64,000 bases of DNA from Thermoleophilaceae bacterium. GTDB lineage: Bacteria; Actinomycetota; Thermoleophilia; Solirubrobacterales; Thermoleophilaceae. Positions 1 to 8,711 of the stretch are shown here, in pieces. The stretch covers positions 62,001 through 126,000 of the forward strand of contig DASUWY010000014.1 of NCBI GenBank assembly GCA_036378175.1, given 5' to 3'. Both the position numbers and the translations under genes were made by a program. The notes below the pieces were generated by a model that made no database searches, had not been told where the DNA came from, and worked only from the letters and a program-made list of their open reading frames with translations. Position 1 is the stretch's first letter. Each line of letters starts with the position of its first letter.

Positions 1-705
1 GTGCGCGGGCAGCTCGACCACGAAGGCGGTGCCGTCCTTCAGGCGGAAGTCCTGCCAGGTGGTGATGCTGCCGGGGTAGCGCGGGAGTTGCCGTAGCGGC
101 AGGCGGCTCAGGCGGGAGTAGCGGCGCTCGAGGCGAACGTCCCCGCCCGAGCGGTCGGTGAGGGACAGCGGCTGGTGAAACCAGATGGTGAGGCGAGGCC
201 TGAGCCTCAGGATGAGCGAGTGGGCGATGCGGTCCTCCGGCTCTGAGAGTGGATGCGGCCCCGCGTACTGCAGGGTGCCGGGCGGCCCGAGCGGGCGCCA
301 GTGGAAGGGGAAGTTGCGGTTGAGATCCACGCCGTGGGCGTTCCCGCGGGTGTTCGCCGCCGCGCCGTCCGGATTTATGTCGGGAACGATCCAGAGGGAC
401 ATCCCCGCGGGCGGCCGCCAGCCACGAAGCCGGTTCGCGATGGCGACGCCGGCCCGCTCGTTGCCGTGGATACAGCCCACCACGAGCGCTGCGATCGGCG
501 CCTGGGGATCGCCCCGGACGAAGGCGCGGATGGGCCGGCCCTGCACGGAGCGGCCCAGGAGCCGCGCGGTGGTCACAACGTCAGCCGCCTGGCGCGCCGA
601 CCGCACGTGGCCCGCATCGTCGTCGTCGGCGGCCGCCACCGCCGCGCCCGCCGAGGCGGCGACGATGATGACCGCCGGGGCGAGCCGTCGCGCGCGCACG
701 TGCAT
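1..705 (-). CDS. Secreted M14-family zinc carboxypeptidase (MpaA-like), C-terminus cut by window edge
   Basis: Reading the minus strand from an ATG at 705 gives 235 residues before the window ends. The N-terminus is a short basic stretch and a hydrophobic, Ala-rich segment (about residues 8-26), which looks like a signal peptide. M14 hallmarks follow in order: HGNE (H80, E83, zinc ligands), VPDINPDG (107-114), GVDLNRNFP (R130, substrate binding), WFHQP (H177, third zinc ligand) and VVELP (E231, catalytic general base). The order fits murein-peptide amidase-like carboxypeptidases, which trim peptides from cell-wall fragments. Substrate specificity is inferred from the family only. Almost all catalytic residues are present, so only a short tail should be missing. 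It is divergent from the histidine kinase to its right. Confidence 0.85.
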   Translation of the reverse strand, partial: MHVRARRLAPAVIIVAASAGAAVAAADDDDAGHVRSARQAADVVTTARLLGRSVQGRPIRAFVRGDPQAPIAALVVGCIHGNERAGVAIANRLRGWRPPAGMSLWIVPDINPDGAAANTRGNAHGVDLNRNFPFHWRPLGPPGTLQYAGPHPLSEPEDRIAHSLILRLRPRLTIWFHQPLSLTDRSGGDVRLERRYSRLSRLPLRQLPRYPGSITTWQDFRLKDGTAFVVELPAH

Positions 706-774
706 CCACGGATGATGGCGCGCCCACGGGCCGCCCGCTATCAAGGGGCAGGCCATCCGTCCGATCACGCGGGA

Positions 775-2514
775 GTGAGGCTCCTGCCGCTGAGGTATGT
801 CTTGGCGTTGCTCGCTGTCGCGCTCGGTTGCGCGGCAGTGTTCGCTGCCGCCGGACGGTCGATCGACCGCCAGCGGCGGGACGACTCCCGGAACGCGGCC
901 GCAATGGTCACGGCCTCGGTCGCGTCACAGGTAGAGGCCGTGAATGCGTCGCTCGAGGACGCTGCGGCATTCCTCGCGTCCTCGCGAGTGGTGACGCCCG
1001 CGGAGTTCGCAGCATTTGCGCGGGCGCCGCTGAGCCGGCCGGCGGTCCGGTCGCTCGCGTACGTGCAGCGGGTGACGCCCGCGACCCAGGCGGCGTTCGA
1101 GCGCCGCCTAGGGGTTGCGATCAGGACGTTTGGCGCCCGTCGGGAGCAGAGGAATGCGGCCTCGTTCCCTGTTGCCCTCAGCGCGAGCCGCCTGGCGTCG
1201 CACCGCAACGTCATCGGCGTGGACAGCTCTACCGAGCCGCTCCGGCACGCCGCGATGAGCGAGGCTCTCCTCACGCGACAGCCTGTGGCCACCCCGCCGC
1301 TGCGCAGCCTGCGCGGCACATGGCAGCCACTCATCTACGTGCCGGTGGTGCGGCACCACCGCGACCTCGCCGGCTTCGTGGCCGCGGCGATCGATCCCCA
1401 CGCGCTCGTGGAGACAGCGCGCGCCGCGTTCCCTGGCACGGCCGACGTCCGGGTCCGCGACGGCTCCCGGACGGTCTTCTCCACGCCCGCCGACTACTCG
1501 CGTGCCCGGCGCGGCTCGGTCATGGCGGCCGGGAGGCGCTGGACCGTGGACGTGATCTCGCACGCGCCCACGGCGCCGGTTCAGCGGCTGCGCTGGATCG
1601 TCGCGGTGGTGGGCCTCCTGCTGCTCACCACCCTGTTCGTGCTGTTCCGCCGCGCGATCCGGCAGGCGCAGGATGCCGAGGCGCTCGTGACGGAGCGCAC
1701 CCGCGAGCTCGACACCGCCCTCACCGACGCCCAGACCGCCCGGACGGCGCTGAGCGAGCGAAACGAGAGCCTGCTCGAGCTCGACCGCTTCAAGGACCGC
1801 ATGCTCGGCCTCATCTCGCACGACCTGCGGTCGCCCCTCACGTCGATCCGCGGCTACGTGGAGCTCCTGCTCGACGAGGAGACGGGCGCGCTCAGCGAGG
1901 ACCAGCTCCGCTTCCTGGCAGTTGTGAAGCGCAACGCCGAGCGGCTCGACAGCCAGATCGGCGACCTGCTCCTGCTGGCCGGCATCGCGGAGGGCACGCT
2001 GTCCCTCCAGCGCTCCGCGGTGGATCTCCCCCGGCTCGTGATGGAGGCGGTGGAGACGGCCGCGCCGCACGCGCAGCAGAAGAACATCAAGCTCGAGGCC
2101 GGCTGCCGCCCGCTGCGGCCGATCGACGCCGACGGCTCCCGGCTCGCGCAGGTGCTGGACAACCTGCTCTCGAACGCGATCAAGTACACGCCTGAGGGCG
2201 GCAGCGTGGACGTTCGTGCGTGGTACGAGGACGACTGGGTTTCGCTGAGCGTCGCGGACAGCGGCATCGGCATGACACAGGAGGAGCTCGAGTCGATCTT
2301 CCTGCCCTTCTTCCGCACCGAGGACGCAAGGGAGCGCGGCATCAAGGGCACCGGACTGGGGCTTGTGATCGTCAAGGCCGTGGTGGAGGCGCACGGCGGG
2401 AGCGTGCGCGTGCACAGCCATCCGGGGGGCGGCAGCCGCTTCACCATCATGCTTCCGGCCGACTCGCCCGCCCCCTGGGAGCCGCCGAAGCGGCTTACTA
2501 CCCTCAGAGCATGA
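775..2514 (+). CDS. Membrane sensor histidine kinase with extracellular CHASE domain
   Basis: A transmembrane segment lies at about residues 7-27, then a periplasmic sensor region of about 180 residues that reads like a CHASE domain (it contains AYVQRV and PLIYVPVV). A second transmembrane helix (WIVAVVGLLLLTTLFVLF) leads into a short coiled coil, a HisKA domain with the phosphoacceptor in SHDLRSPLTS (His349) and a HATPase domain with N-box NLLSNAIKYTPEGG, G1 box DSGIGM and G2 box GTGLGL. It should autophosphorylate in response to an unknown external ligand; no response regulator gene adjoins it. The reading frame is open far upstream (to 253), but that part overlaps the peptidase. The GTG at 775 puts the helix at the N-terminus; ATG at 712 is the alternative. 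Confidence 0.85.
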   Translation: MRLLPLRYVLALLAVALGCAAVFAAAGRSIDRQRRDDSRNAAAMVTASVASQVEAVNASLEDAAAFLASSRVVTPAEFAAFARAPLSRPAVRSLAYVQRVTPATQAAFERRLGVAIRTFGARREQRNAASFPVALSASRLASHRNVIGVDSSTEPLRHAAMSEALLTRQPVATPPLRSLRGTWQPLIYVPVVRHHRDLAGFVAAAIDPHALVETARAAFPGTADVRVRDGSRTVFSTPADYSRARRGSVMAAGRRWTVDVISHAPTAPVQRLRWIVAVVGLLLLTTLFVLFRRAIRQAQDAEALVTERTRELDTALTDAQTARTALSERNESLLELDRFKDRMLGLISHDLRSPLTSIRGYVELLLDEETGALSEDQLRFLAVVKRNAERLDSQIGDLLLLAGIAEGTLSLQRSAVDLPRLVMEAVETAAPHAQQKNIKLEAGCRPLRPIDADGSRLAQVLDNLLSNAIKYTPEGGSVDVRAWYEDDWVSLSVADSGIGMTQEELESIFLPFFRTEDARERGIKGTGLGLVIVKAVVEAHGGSVRVHSHPGGGSRFTIMLPADSPAPWEPPKRLTTLRA

Positions 2515-2795
2515 CCTCGGAGCGCTCACAGGCATATGGCCGCGTGGTGAAGGCAGTGGACGACCTTGCCGCGGCCAAGCTCCACCGCGAGGAGCAGGAC
2601 ACGATCCGCGCCGCGGCGGACGCGCTGCTCTTCTGCCAGGACCTGCGCACCGATCCCGCGGCTGAGGACGCCCTCGCCTCCGTGTACGAGCTGGCGGACC
2701 ACCTCGTGGAGACCGACCGGCTCTCGCGCGAGCGCGCGCAGCGTCTCGTGCTGGACGTGGAGTCCTGCGGTCCGTTTGCCCGGCGAGCTGCCTAA
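2511..2795 (+). CDS. Small hypothetical protein after histidine kinase
   Basis: The ATG at 2511 overlaps the kinase stop codon (ATGA), so the two genes are probably translationally coupled. The 94-residue product is mostly charged, predicted helical and without a signal peptide or membrane segment. It has two cysteines (in LLFCQDL and ESCGPF) but no metal-binding spacing. I do not recognise the family. Coupling to the kinase suggests a modulator or partner of that signalling protein, but this is inference from position only. Confidence 0.7.
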   Translation: MTSERSQAYGRVVKAVDDLAAAKLHREEQDTIRAAADALLFCQDLRTDPAAEDALASVYELADHLVETDRLSRERAQRLVLDVESCGPFARRAA

Positions 2796-2813
2796 CTTCC
2801 CACGCGTCGGGGG

Positions 2814-2836
2814 TTAACCGCCATATTCGCGGTTAA
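2814..2836. other. Inverted repeat (8-bp stem, 7-nt loop) beside the 50-bp repeat
   Basis: TTAACCGC (2814-2821) and GCGGTTAA (2829-2836) are perfect inverse complements around a 7-nt loop. The hairpin sits between two converging genes and touches the 50-bp direct repeat. It could help terminate transcription from either side, although no U-tract follows. Confidence 0.6.
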
Positions 2837-2883
2837 GTCCCAACGCATGGGCCCGCACACTTATTGCTGCCGTTCGTGCCGCG
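2834..2883. repeat. 50-bp direct repeat, left copy
   Basis: This stretch is repeated at 13114-13163 in the same orientation with one mismatch (A at 2859, G at 13139). It ends directly against the stop codon of the minus-strand dehydrogenase gene. The right copy likewise ends against the stop codon of the thioesterase gene. The two copies bound the whole LacI-regulated catabolic island. Both contain the A/T-rich core TTATTGCTGC, which recurs in the 47.6-kb inverted repeat. Confidence 0.9.
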
Positions 2884-3852
2884 CTACGCCGACGTCACAG
2901 GCTGCTCAGGCTCGGCCTCCAGCCCCGTAGGCACCGGCACGTTCTCCGGCTCGAGCTCGATACCGGCTGCCCGCGCCTGCACCTCGATCATCGCGGCGAA
3001 GTCCGTATCCACGAAGCCCTCGTCGATCACGTGCTGCACGAGCTCGCGGCAGCGCTCGGCGAGCGGGAGCTCCACCCCCAGCTCGCCGGCGGCCTCGAGG
3101 CCGAGGTCGAAGTCCTTGCGCAGCAGCACCGGGGTGAACGTGGGCGTGAAATCGAGGTTCACCAGGGCGGGCGACTTGTAGCGCGTGAAGGTCGATCCCA
3201 TCACGCTCGAGTTGAGGAACTCCAGGAAGCGGCTGCGGTCCACACCGCCCTTTTCAGCGAGCACCGTGATCTCGGCGAGCGTCTGCGCCACGATGCCGAG
3301 CATCAGGTTGTGGCAGAGCTTGACGAGCCGCGCCGTGTCGCCCTCCCCCACGTACGTCACGGCCTCACCGAACAGCTCCAGATACGGCCGCGCGATCGCA
3401 AAGGCGTCCTCCGGGCCCGAGGCCACCACCGTCAGACGCCCGGCCTTCACGACCTTCGGGTTGCCGCTCACCGGGGCGGCCAGCACACCCGTGCCGCGGC
3501 GCGCGGCATGGGCTCGCACGACCTCTGACGCCTCCGCCGACACCGTGGACGAGTCCACGAGCACGCGCGGCGCCATGCCCTCGGCCGCGAGCACGCCGCC
3601 CTCCTCGATCGTCACCGCCTTGAAGTCATCCGGCCCGGCGACCATCGTGAAGACCACGTCGCAGCCGGCGAGCTCCGCGGGCGAGTCGGCGATGGTCGCC
3701 CCCAGGTCTGAGAGCGGCTCGGCCTTCGAGCGCGTTCGATTCCACACCGTCACGTCGCAACCCGCGCGGAGCAGCCTGGCCGCCAGCTCGAAGCCCATTC
3801 TGCCGGCGCCGATCCACCCGATACGAAGCCCATGCTGATTCGAGCTGGCCAT
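2884..3852 (-). CDS. NAD(P)-dependent 3-hydroxyisobutyrate dehydrogenase-family oxidoreductase
   Basis: The 322-residue protein starts with a Rossmann dinucleotide site (GWIGAGRMGFELAARLL, about residues 12-28). It carries the family substrate-binding loop (PVSGNPKVVKAG) and the catalytic-lysine region (KLCHNLMLG). Members are beta-hydroxyacid dehydrogenases that oxidise 3-hydroxy acids or reduce semialdehydes; this substrate is unknown. The start ATG at 3852 lies about 45 bp from a LacI-type operator (3895-3908). It is therefore probably co-regulated with the divergent ABC transporter and the E1/M24 operon. A C-terminal tail of about 20 residues is charged and probably disordered. Confidence 0.85.
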   Translation of the reverse strand: MASSNQHGLRIGWIGAGRMGFELAARLLRAGCDVTVWNRTRSKAEPLSDLGATIADSPAELAGCDVVFTMVAGPDDFKAVTIEEGGVLAAEGMAPRVLVDSSTVSAEASEVVRAHAARRGTGVLAAPVSGNPKVVKAGRLTVVASGPEDAFAIARPYLELFGEAVTYVGEGDTARLVKLCHNLMLGIVAQTLAEITVLAEKGGVDRSRFLEFLNSSVMGSTFTRYKSPALVNLDFTPTFTPVLLRKDFDLGLEAAGELGVELPLAERCRELVQHVIDEGFVDTDFAAMIEVQARAAGIELEPENVPVPTGLEAEPEQPVTSA

Positions 3853-3894
3853 CCGCTTGACTCCTTCCGCCGAGGCCTGCGGTGGGCGGCTCTC

Positions 3895-3908
3895 AGCAAA
3901 CGATTGCA
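3895..3908. promoter_or_regulatory. LacI-type operator 1
   Basis: AGCAAACGATTGCA matches operator 2 (3974-3987) at 13 of 14 positions and has the CG-centred dyad typical of LacI-family sites. It lies just upstream of the minus-strand dehydrogenase start. The likely binder is the LacI regulator encoded at 8712-9755. Confidence 0.75.
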
Positions 3909-3944
3909 GTGATCTTAATCCCCTGTTAGCAAGGGGTCAACGCC

Positions 3945-3971
3945 TTGACATTGGGTGCGGTACCTGATTAT
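3945..3971 (+). promoter_or_regulatory. Candidate promoter of the ABC transporter operon
   Basis: TTGACA at 3945-3950 is a perfect -35 box. GATTAT at 3966-3971 is a plausible -10 with a 15-bp spacer, shorter than ideal. Operator 2 begins three bases after it, so a bound repressor would block initiation. Confidence 0.5.
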
Positions 3972-3973
3972 CG

Positions 3974-3987
3974 TGCAAACGATTGCA
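3974..3987. promoter_or_regulatory. LacI-type operator 2
   Basis: TGCAAACGATTGCA fits TGCAANCGNTTGCA, as do the two sites near 13.0 kb. It lies directly downstream of the candidate -10 of the transporter operon, the classic position for repression by a LacI-family protein. Confidence 0.8.
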
Positions 3988-4064
3988 GGCGCTCGACTGG
4001 AGCGCCCGCGCCCCTTCTGGGGAAGAGCGTGCCCGCCGCGGGCGGGCAGAAGGAGGGACAGAAC

Positions 4065-5306
4065 GTGAGACGGCTCGGCGTCCTCATCTCGCTCGGCGTC
4101 CTGCTCTCGGTGAGCGTGACGCTTGCCGCCTGCGGAGGGAGCAGCTCCAGCTCGGGCACCAGCACGACTTCCGCCAGCGGAAAGCCTCTGACCATCGGGA
4201 TCTCGCTGTCGCTGTCGGGCGACTTCTCCGACCCCGGCCACGCGGCCCAGAAGGGCTACCAGCTCTGGGCGAAGACCGTGAACGCGCATGGCGGGATCAA
4301 CGGACGGCAGGTGAAGCTCAAGATCGTGGACGATGCGAGCAGCCCGAACCAGGTCGTCACGAACTACCAGAACCTGATCACGCGGGACAAGGTCGACCTC
4401 GTGTTCGGCCCCTTCTCCACCCTCCTCACGGGACCCGCGGCCTCGGTGGCCCACCGCTACGGCTATGCGTTCGTCGAGCCGGCGGGCGGCGGCCCCGCGG
4501 TGTTCCAGGAGCACCTGAACAACGTGTTCTTCGTCCAGCCGGCGCCGACGCTCAACTGCGGCGACCCGTTCGTGGCCTACATCAAGTCGCTGCCGGCAGC
4601 GCAGCGGCCGAAGACGGCGGCCTACCCGTCGCTGGACGACCCGTTCTCCTCCCCGATCGCCGACCGCATGCAGAAGGCCTTCGAGGCAATGGGGATCAAG
4701 ACGGTGTACAAGACGATCTATCCGTCGGAGACGGCGGACCTCACGCCGGTCGTGGAGAAGTACGTGGCCAAGAAACCCGACATGGTGGTTGCCGGAACCC
4801 AGTCCGAGGATGCCTACTCGCAGGTCAAGGCGATGGTGCAGTCGGGCTTCAGCCCCAAGTACCTGTTCCTCGCGAACGGGGCGAACTCCCCGACCGAGTT
4901 CCCGAGCAAGGTGGGCAAGAAGAACACCGAGGGCATCTTCAGCTGCGGCGACTGGTTCCCCACCTCCAAGTCCAATGGCAACCCGCAGTTCGTCGCCGCC
5001 TACAAGCAGGCGTACGGCGGCACGCCGTTCGACATCGACTCGACCTCGGCCGAGGCGTACGCGGTTGGTCAGCTGATCCAGGCGGTGGCCAAGAAGACCG
5101 GCAAGGTCGACAACAAGACCATCATCTCGTCCCTGCACTCGGGCACGTGGCCGAGCGTGGAGGGCAACATCAGCTGGAACGCCGACGGCTCGCCGCAGGG
5201 CAGTGACATGCTGCTCGAGTGGGTCGGGGGCAAGCTCCAGCCGGTCTATCCGCCGAACGTGGCGCTGACCAAGCCCACGTCGCCGAAGCCTCCGTGGGGC
5301 GGCTGA
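4065..5306 (+). CDS. ABC transporter substrate-binding lipoprotein (LivK-like)
   Basis: The chosen GTG at 4065 follows a strong AGGAGGG ribosome site (4051-4057). It gives a 413-residue precursor with a short basic N-terminus, hydrophobic core and lipobox LAAC, so Cys is lipidated and Ser-rich linker follows. The mature part reads as a type I periplasmic-binding fold of the branched-chain amino-acid family: IGISLSLSGDF near the N-terminus and the GGINGRQVKL strand-turn. It should capture a small polar solute outside the membrane and hand it to the LivHM permease encoded immediately downstream. The solute cannot be told from sequence; the neighbours argue for an organic acid, amide or amino-acid derivative rather than leucine itself. 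Confidence 0.9.
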   Translation: MRRLGVLISLGVLLSVSVTLAACGGSSSSSGTSTTSASGKPLTIGISLSLSGDFSDPGHAAQKGYQLWAKTVNAHGGINGRQVKLKIVDDASSPNQVVTNYQNLITRDKVDLVFGPFSTLLTGPAASVAHRYGYAFVEPAGGGPAVFQEHLNNVFFVQPAPTLNCGDPFVAYIKSLPAAQRPKTAAYPSLDDPFSSPIADRMQKAFEAMGIKTVYKTIYPSETADLTPVVEKYVAKKPDMVVAGTQSEDAYSQVKAMVQSGFSPKYLFLANGANSPTEFPSKVGKKNTEGIFSCGDWFPTSKSNGNPQFVAAYKQAYGGTPFDIDSTSAEAYAVGQLIQAVAKKTGKVDNKTIISSLHSGTWPSVEGNISWNADGSPQGSDMLLEWVGGKLQPVYPPNVALTKPTSPKPPWGG

Positions 5307-5315
5307 TCTAGACAG

Positions 5316-6194
5316 ATGCACCTCTTCATCCAGGCGTGCATACTCGGTCTGCTCGCCGGCGGTGTATACGCGCTGATGGCCAGCGGGCTCACGCTGGCCT
5401 TCGGCGTGATGCGCGTGATCAACGTGGCGCAGGGGGCGATGATCGTGCTCGGCGCGTTCCTCAGCTACACGCTGTTCACCAAGCTGCACATCGACCCGTT
5501 CGTGTCCGTGCTGCTGCTCACCCCGTTGATGTTCCTGGTGGGCGTGGTTCTCCAACTCGTGTTCATCCGCCCGCTGCGGGCGGACGAGCGCGAGGAGCTC
5601 TCGCTGCTCGTCACCTGGGCGCTTGCTCTCGGGATCGAGGGCCTGCTGAGCGTGCTCTACAAGACGAACTACCGCTCGACGATCACGAGCTACGCGGACA
5701 GCAGCTGGCGGGTGGCGGGCTACCACCTGTCGGAGGTGCGTGTGTTCGCGTTCGGGATGTCGGTGGTGATCCTCGCGCTGCTGTACGTCCTGCTGTCGCG
5801 TACCGAGTTCGGCCGCACGGTGCGGGCGACGGTGCAGAACCCGGTGTCGGCACGGCTGCTCGGGGTGAACGTGGACAAGGTCTCCGCCCTCGGCTTCGGC
5901 ATCAGCGTGGCCACGGCGACGGCGGCGGGCGCGGTGTTCGGGATGGTCACGCCGTTCTTTCCGGGGAGCCACTACGACCTGATCTCGCGCCTGCTCTCGA
6001 TCATCGTGCTCGGCGGGCTCGGGAGCCTCGGCGGGGCCATCATCGCCGCGCTGTTCATGGGGATGGCTGAGGCGGTGTTCGCGGCCGAGATCTCCCCCAC
6101 ATGGTCGTCGTTCACGTTCTTCATCGTCCTGATCGCGATCCTGCTGGTGAGGCCGCAGGGGCTGTTCGGGACCAACGAACGGGGCGCCCTGTGA
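5316..6194 (+). CDS. livH: Branched-chain amino-acid-type ABC permease, LivH
   Basis: The 292-residue protein has about eight hydrophobic helices and the LivH family features: GGVYALMASGLTLAFGVM near the N-terminus and RATVQNPVSARLLGVN, the cytoplasmic coupling loop that contacts the ATPases. The C-terminal LLVRPQGLFG is also typical. It starts 9 bp after the binding-protein gene and its stop overlaps the livM start (GTGA), so it belongs to a five-gene transport operon. Confidence 0.92.
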   Translation: MHLFIQACILGLLAGGVYALMASGLTLAFGVMRVINVAQGAMIVLGAFLSYTLFTKLHIDPFVSVLLLTPLMFLVGVVLQLVFIRPLRADEREELSLLVTWALALGIEGLLSVLYKTNYRSTITSYADSSWRVAGYHLSEVRVFAFGMSVVILALLYVLLSRTEFGRTVRATVQNPVSARLLGVNVDKVSALGFGISVATATAAGAVFGMVTPFFPGSHYDLISRLLSIIVLGGLGSLGGAIIAALFMGMAEAVFAAEISPTWSSFTFFIVLIAILLVRPQGLFGTNERGAL

Positions 6195-7228
6195 GCCGCA
6201 TCAGTCGCGCGGGGCTGGTGCGCGCGGTCCTGTTCTTCGGCGCGCTCGTGGCGTTCCCGTTCGTGTTTCCCGCGCAGTGGATCGTGAACATCGCGATCTT
6301 CACCCTGATGTACGCGGGGCTGGCCACGGCGTGGAACCTGCTCGGCGGCTTCTCCGGCTACCTGTCGCTCGGGCACGCGGCGTTCTTCGGCGTGGGCGCC
6401 TACGCGATCGCCATCGCGTTCACGCACATCAGCATCGGGGCGTCCGGCTACAAGCCCTTCTTCGCGCTTCCGCTGGTGGGCATCGCCGTGGGGCTCGCGT
6501 CCGTGCCGATCGCCTGGATCGCGCTGCGGGTGCGCGCGGCCACCTTTGCGATCGTCACGCTCACGCTGCTGTTCGTAGTGCAGCAGCTCGCGTTCAACCT
6601 CCACCACATCACCCACGGCTCGCAGGGTCTGTCGCTCCCGCCGCCGCCGTTCGACGTCGCCACCTTCGAGCAGCCGTTCTACTTCGCGATGCTCGGCGTC
6701 TTCGCGCTGGCGTTCTTCGCATGCTGGTGGGTGAAGGGGTCGAAGCTCGGCCTGATGCTGCTCTCGATCCGCGACGATGAGGATCGAGCGCGCGGCGTGG
6801 GGGTGCGCGTGACCGGCGCCAAGGTGATCGCGTTCGCGGTGAGCGTGGGGTTCACTGGCATGCTCGGCGGCGTCTGGGCCTACTACATCCAGTTCATCTA
6901 TCCGCAGTTCGCCATCGATCCCCTGATCACGATCGGCGCCGTGCTCATGGCTTTCCTGGGCGGCAAGGGAACCGTCTGGGGACCCACGGTGGGCGCCTTC
7001 ATCCTCGTGCCCGTGCAGCAGTACATGGCCTACAAGCTCGGGGCGAGCGAGCTGTACCTGCTCGGCTACGCGTCTGTGTTCCTGCTCATCATGCTGTTCC
7101 TGCCGCGCGGGATCATCCCGTCGATCAGCGACCAGCTTGCGCGCCGCCGCGGCGGCCGCGCGGAGGCACCGCCGGGCGCGGTGGCTTCCGCGCCCGCCGC
7201 CACGCTTCCCGGAGGGATGGCGCCATGA
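6191..7228 (+). CDS. livM: Branched-chain amino-acid-type ABC permease, LivM
   Basis: The GTG at 6191 overlaps the livH stop by 4 bp. The 345-residue product has the LivM signature (NLLGGFSGYLSLGHAAFFGVGAY, here split over about residues 44-66) and the coupling loop IRDDEDRARGVGVRV. It pairs with LivH to form the membrane channel. The C-terminal tail is Ala/Gly/Pro-rich and probably unstructured. Confidence 0.92.
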   Translation: MSRISRAGLVRAVLFFGALVAFPFVFPAQWIVNIAIFTLMYAGLATAWNLLGGFSGYLSLGHAAFFGVGAYAIAIAFTHISIGASGYKPFFALPLVGIAVGLASVPIAWIALRVRAATFAIVTLTLLFVVQQLAFNLHHITHGSQGLSLPPPPFDVATFEQPFYFAMLGVFALAFFACWWVKGSKLGLMLLSIRDDEDRARGVGVRVTGAKVIAFAVSVGFTGMLGGVWAYYIQFIYPQFAIDPLITIGAVLMAFLGGKGTVWGPTVGAFILVPVQQYMAYKLGASELYLLGYASVFLLIMLFLPRGIIPSISDQLARRRGGRAEAPPGAVASAPAATLPGGMAP

Positions 7229-7959
7229 GCGAGACGCTGCTCGGAGTGAGCGGCCTGACCAAGCGCTTCGGCGGCGTGGCGGCGGTGGACGGCTGCTCAT
7301 TCCAGGTGGACGAGGGCACGATCACGGCGCTCATAGGCCCGAACGGCTCGGGCAAGACCACCGCCTTCAACATGATCACCGGCTACCTCCGCGCCGATTC
7401 GGGCGAGGTGGCCTTCGCGGGCAGAACCGTGAAGCGGCCAGACCCCACGCGGCTGTACCGCGCCGGGCTCACGCGCACGTTCCAGCAGGCGCGCGTGTTC
7501 CCGGGGCTCACGCTGATCGAGAACCTCAGCGTGGCGATCAGCCAGCCATGGCGGACGCTGCTGCGGCGCAACGTGTCCGCGCGGAATCGGGAGCGGGCGT
7601 TCTCGCTCCTCGAGGAGTTCGGGCTCGAGCGGCTGGCGGAGCGGCCCGCCGCGGAATTGTCGTTCGGTCAGCGCAAGCTGCTCGAGTTCGCCACGGTGCT
7701 GATGGGTGAGCCGCGGCTTGTGCTCCTCGACGAGCCCACCGCCGGCGTGAACCCGGTGATGGTCGAGCAGATCGAGCTCCACGTCCGCGAGCTGCACGCG
7801 CGCGGGCTCACCTTCCTGATCGTGGAGCACGACATGCACCTCGTGATGAGGCTGTGCGATCCGGTGATCGTGCTCGACCGTGGCGCCACGATCAAGCAGG
7901 GCCCGCCCGCCGAGGTGCAGAGCGATCCCGCGGTCCTCGACGCGTACCTGGGGGCGTGA
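7225..7959 (+). CDS. livG: ABC transporter ATPase, LivG
   Basis: This 244-residue ATPase has Walker A GPNGSGKTT, the signature segment LSFGQRKLLEFA, Walker B RLVLLDEPTAGVNP and the H-loop IVEHDM. The characteristic LivG insertion after the Q-loop (TRTFQQARVFPGLT) identifies the subfamily. Its ATG overlaps the livM stop (ATGA). It powers transport together with LivF. Confidence 0.93.
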   Translation: MSETLLGVSGLTKRFGGVAAVDGCSFQVDEGTITALIGPNGSGKTTAFNMITGYLRADSGEVAFAGRTVKRPDPTRLYRAGLTRTFQQARVFPGLTLIENLSVAISQPWRTLLRRNVSARNRERAFSLLEEFGLERLAERPAAELSFGQRKLLEFATVLMGEPRLVLLDEPTAGVNPVMVEQIELHVRELHARGLTFLIVEHDMHLVMRLCDPVIVLDRGATIKQGPPAEVQSDPAVLDAYLGA

Positions 7960-7966
7960 TCCGCTC

Positions 7967-8701
7967 GTGACCGCGCTCAAGCTCGAAGGGGTGGTGGCCG
8001 GCTACGGGCAGGGCGACATCCTGCGTGGCGTGAACCTCGAGGTGGAGCCGGGCAGCGTGATGTGCGTGATCGGCCCGAACGGCGCCGGCAAGTCCACCAT
8101 CCTGCGGGCCATATCCGGGCTCCTGCACCCCCGCAGCGGCTCCATCGCCGTGGACGGCGAGCCAATCGTCTCGCTCAAGCCGCGCGAGGTGCTGAGCCGG
8201 GGGATCGTGCACGTGCCGCAGGAGCGCAGCCTCTTCCCGCAGATGACCGTGTGGGAGAACGTGCTGCTGGGCGCCCACGTGCTCGGCGATCGCGCTCGGG
8301 CCAGGCGCCGTATCGAGGAGGTGGCCGACCGCTTCCCCATCCTGCGCGACCGGCGGAACGCTCATGCCGGCTCGCTGTCGGGCGGCGAGCAGAAGACCGT
8401 GGAGCTCGCCCGCGCGCTGATGCTCGATCCCAAGCTGATCATGCTCGACGAGCCGTCGATGGGGCTCGATCCGAAGGCTCGGCAGCGCGTGTTCACCACG
8501 ATCCGCGGGCTGAACGAGAGTGGGCTCACGGTGCTGCTCGTGGAGCAGAACGCGCGTGCCGGGCTCGAGATCGCGGACGAGGGCGCGGTGATGGACGCCG
8601 GGGTGGTGAAGCTGCGGGCGCGGGGGCGCGAACTGCTCGACGACCCGCGCGTGGGCGCGCTCTACCTCGGCGCGCCGGTGGCGCCGGTGGCGTCCCGATA
8701 A
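7967..8701 (+). CDS. livF: ABC transporter ATPase, LivF
   Basis: Starting at GTG 7967, the 244-residue protein contains Walker A GPNGAGKST, a LivF-type Q-loop region (VPQERSLFPQMTVWENV), signature LSGGEQKTVELARALM, Walker B LIMLDEPSMGLDP and the switch LVEQNA. It completes the HAAT-family transporter. The LacI gene begins 10 bp after its stop, so the regulator is probably cotranscribed and autoregulated through operator 2. Confidence 0.93.
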   Translation: MTALKLEGVVAGYGQGDILRGVNLEVEPGSVMCVIGPNGAGKSTILRAISGLLHPRSGSIAVDGEPIVSLKPREVLSRGIVHVPQERSLFPQMTVWENVLLGAHVLGDRARARRRIEEVADRFPILRDRRNAHAGSLSGGEQKTVELARALMLDPKLIMLDEPSMGLDPKARQRVFTTIRGLNESGLTVLLVEQNARAGLEIADEGAVMDAGVVKLRARGRELLDDPRVGALYLGAPVAPVASR

Positions 8702-8711
8702 TCGTTCTCTT

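Noticed and set aside
253-774. N-terminal extension of the histidine kinase frame
   Set aside because: It runs antisense through the M14 peptidase, whose catalytic motifs are intact on the other strand, and the kinase transmembrane helix fits a start at 775 or 712.
3915-5972. 685-residue open frame antisense to the transporter genes
   Set aside because: It is His/Arg-rich, has no domain, and covers clear binding-protein and permease genes; long antisense frames are common at this GC content.
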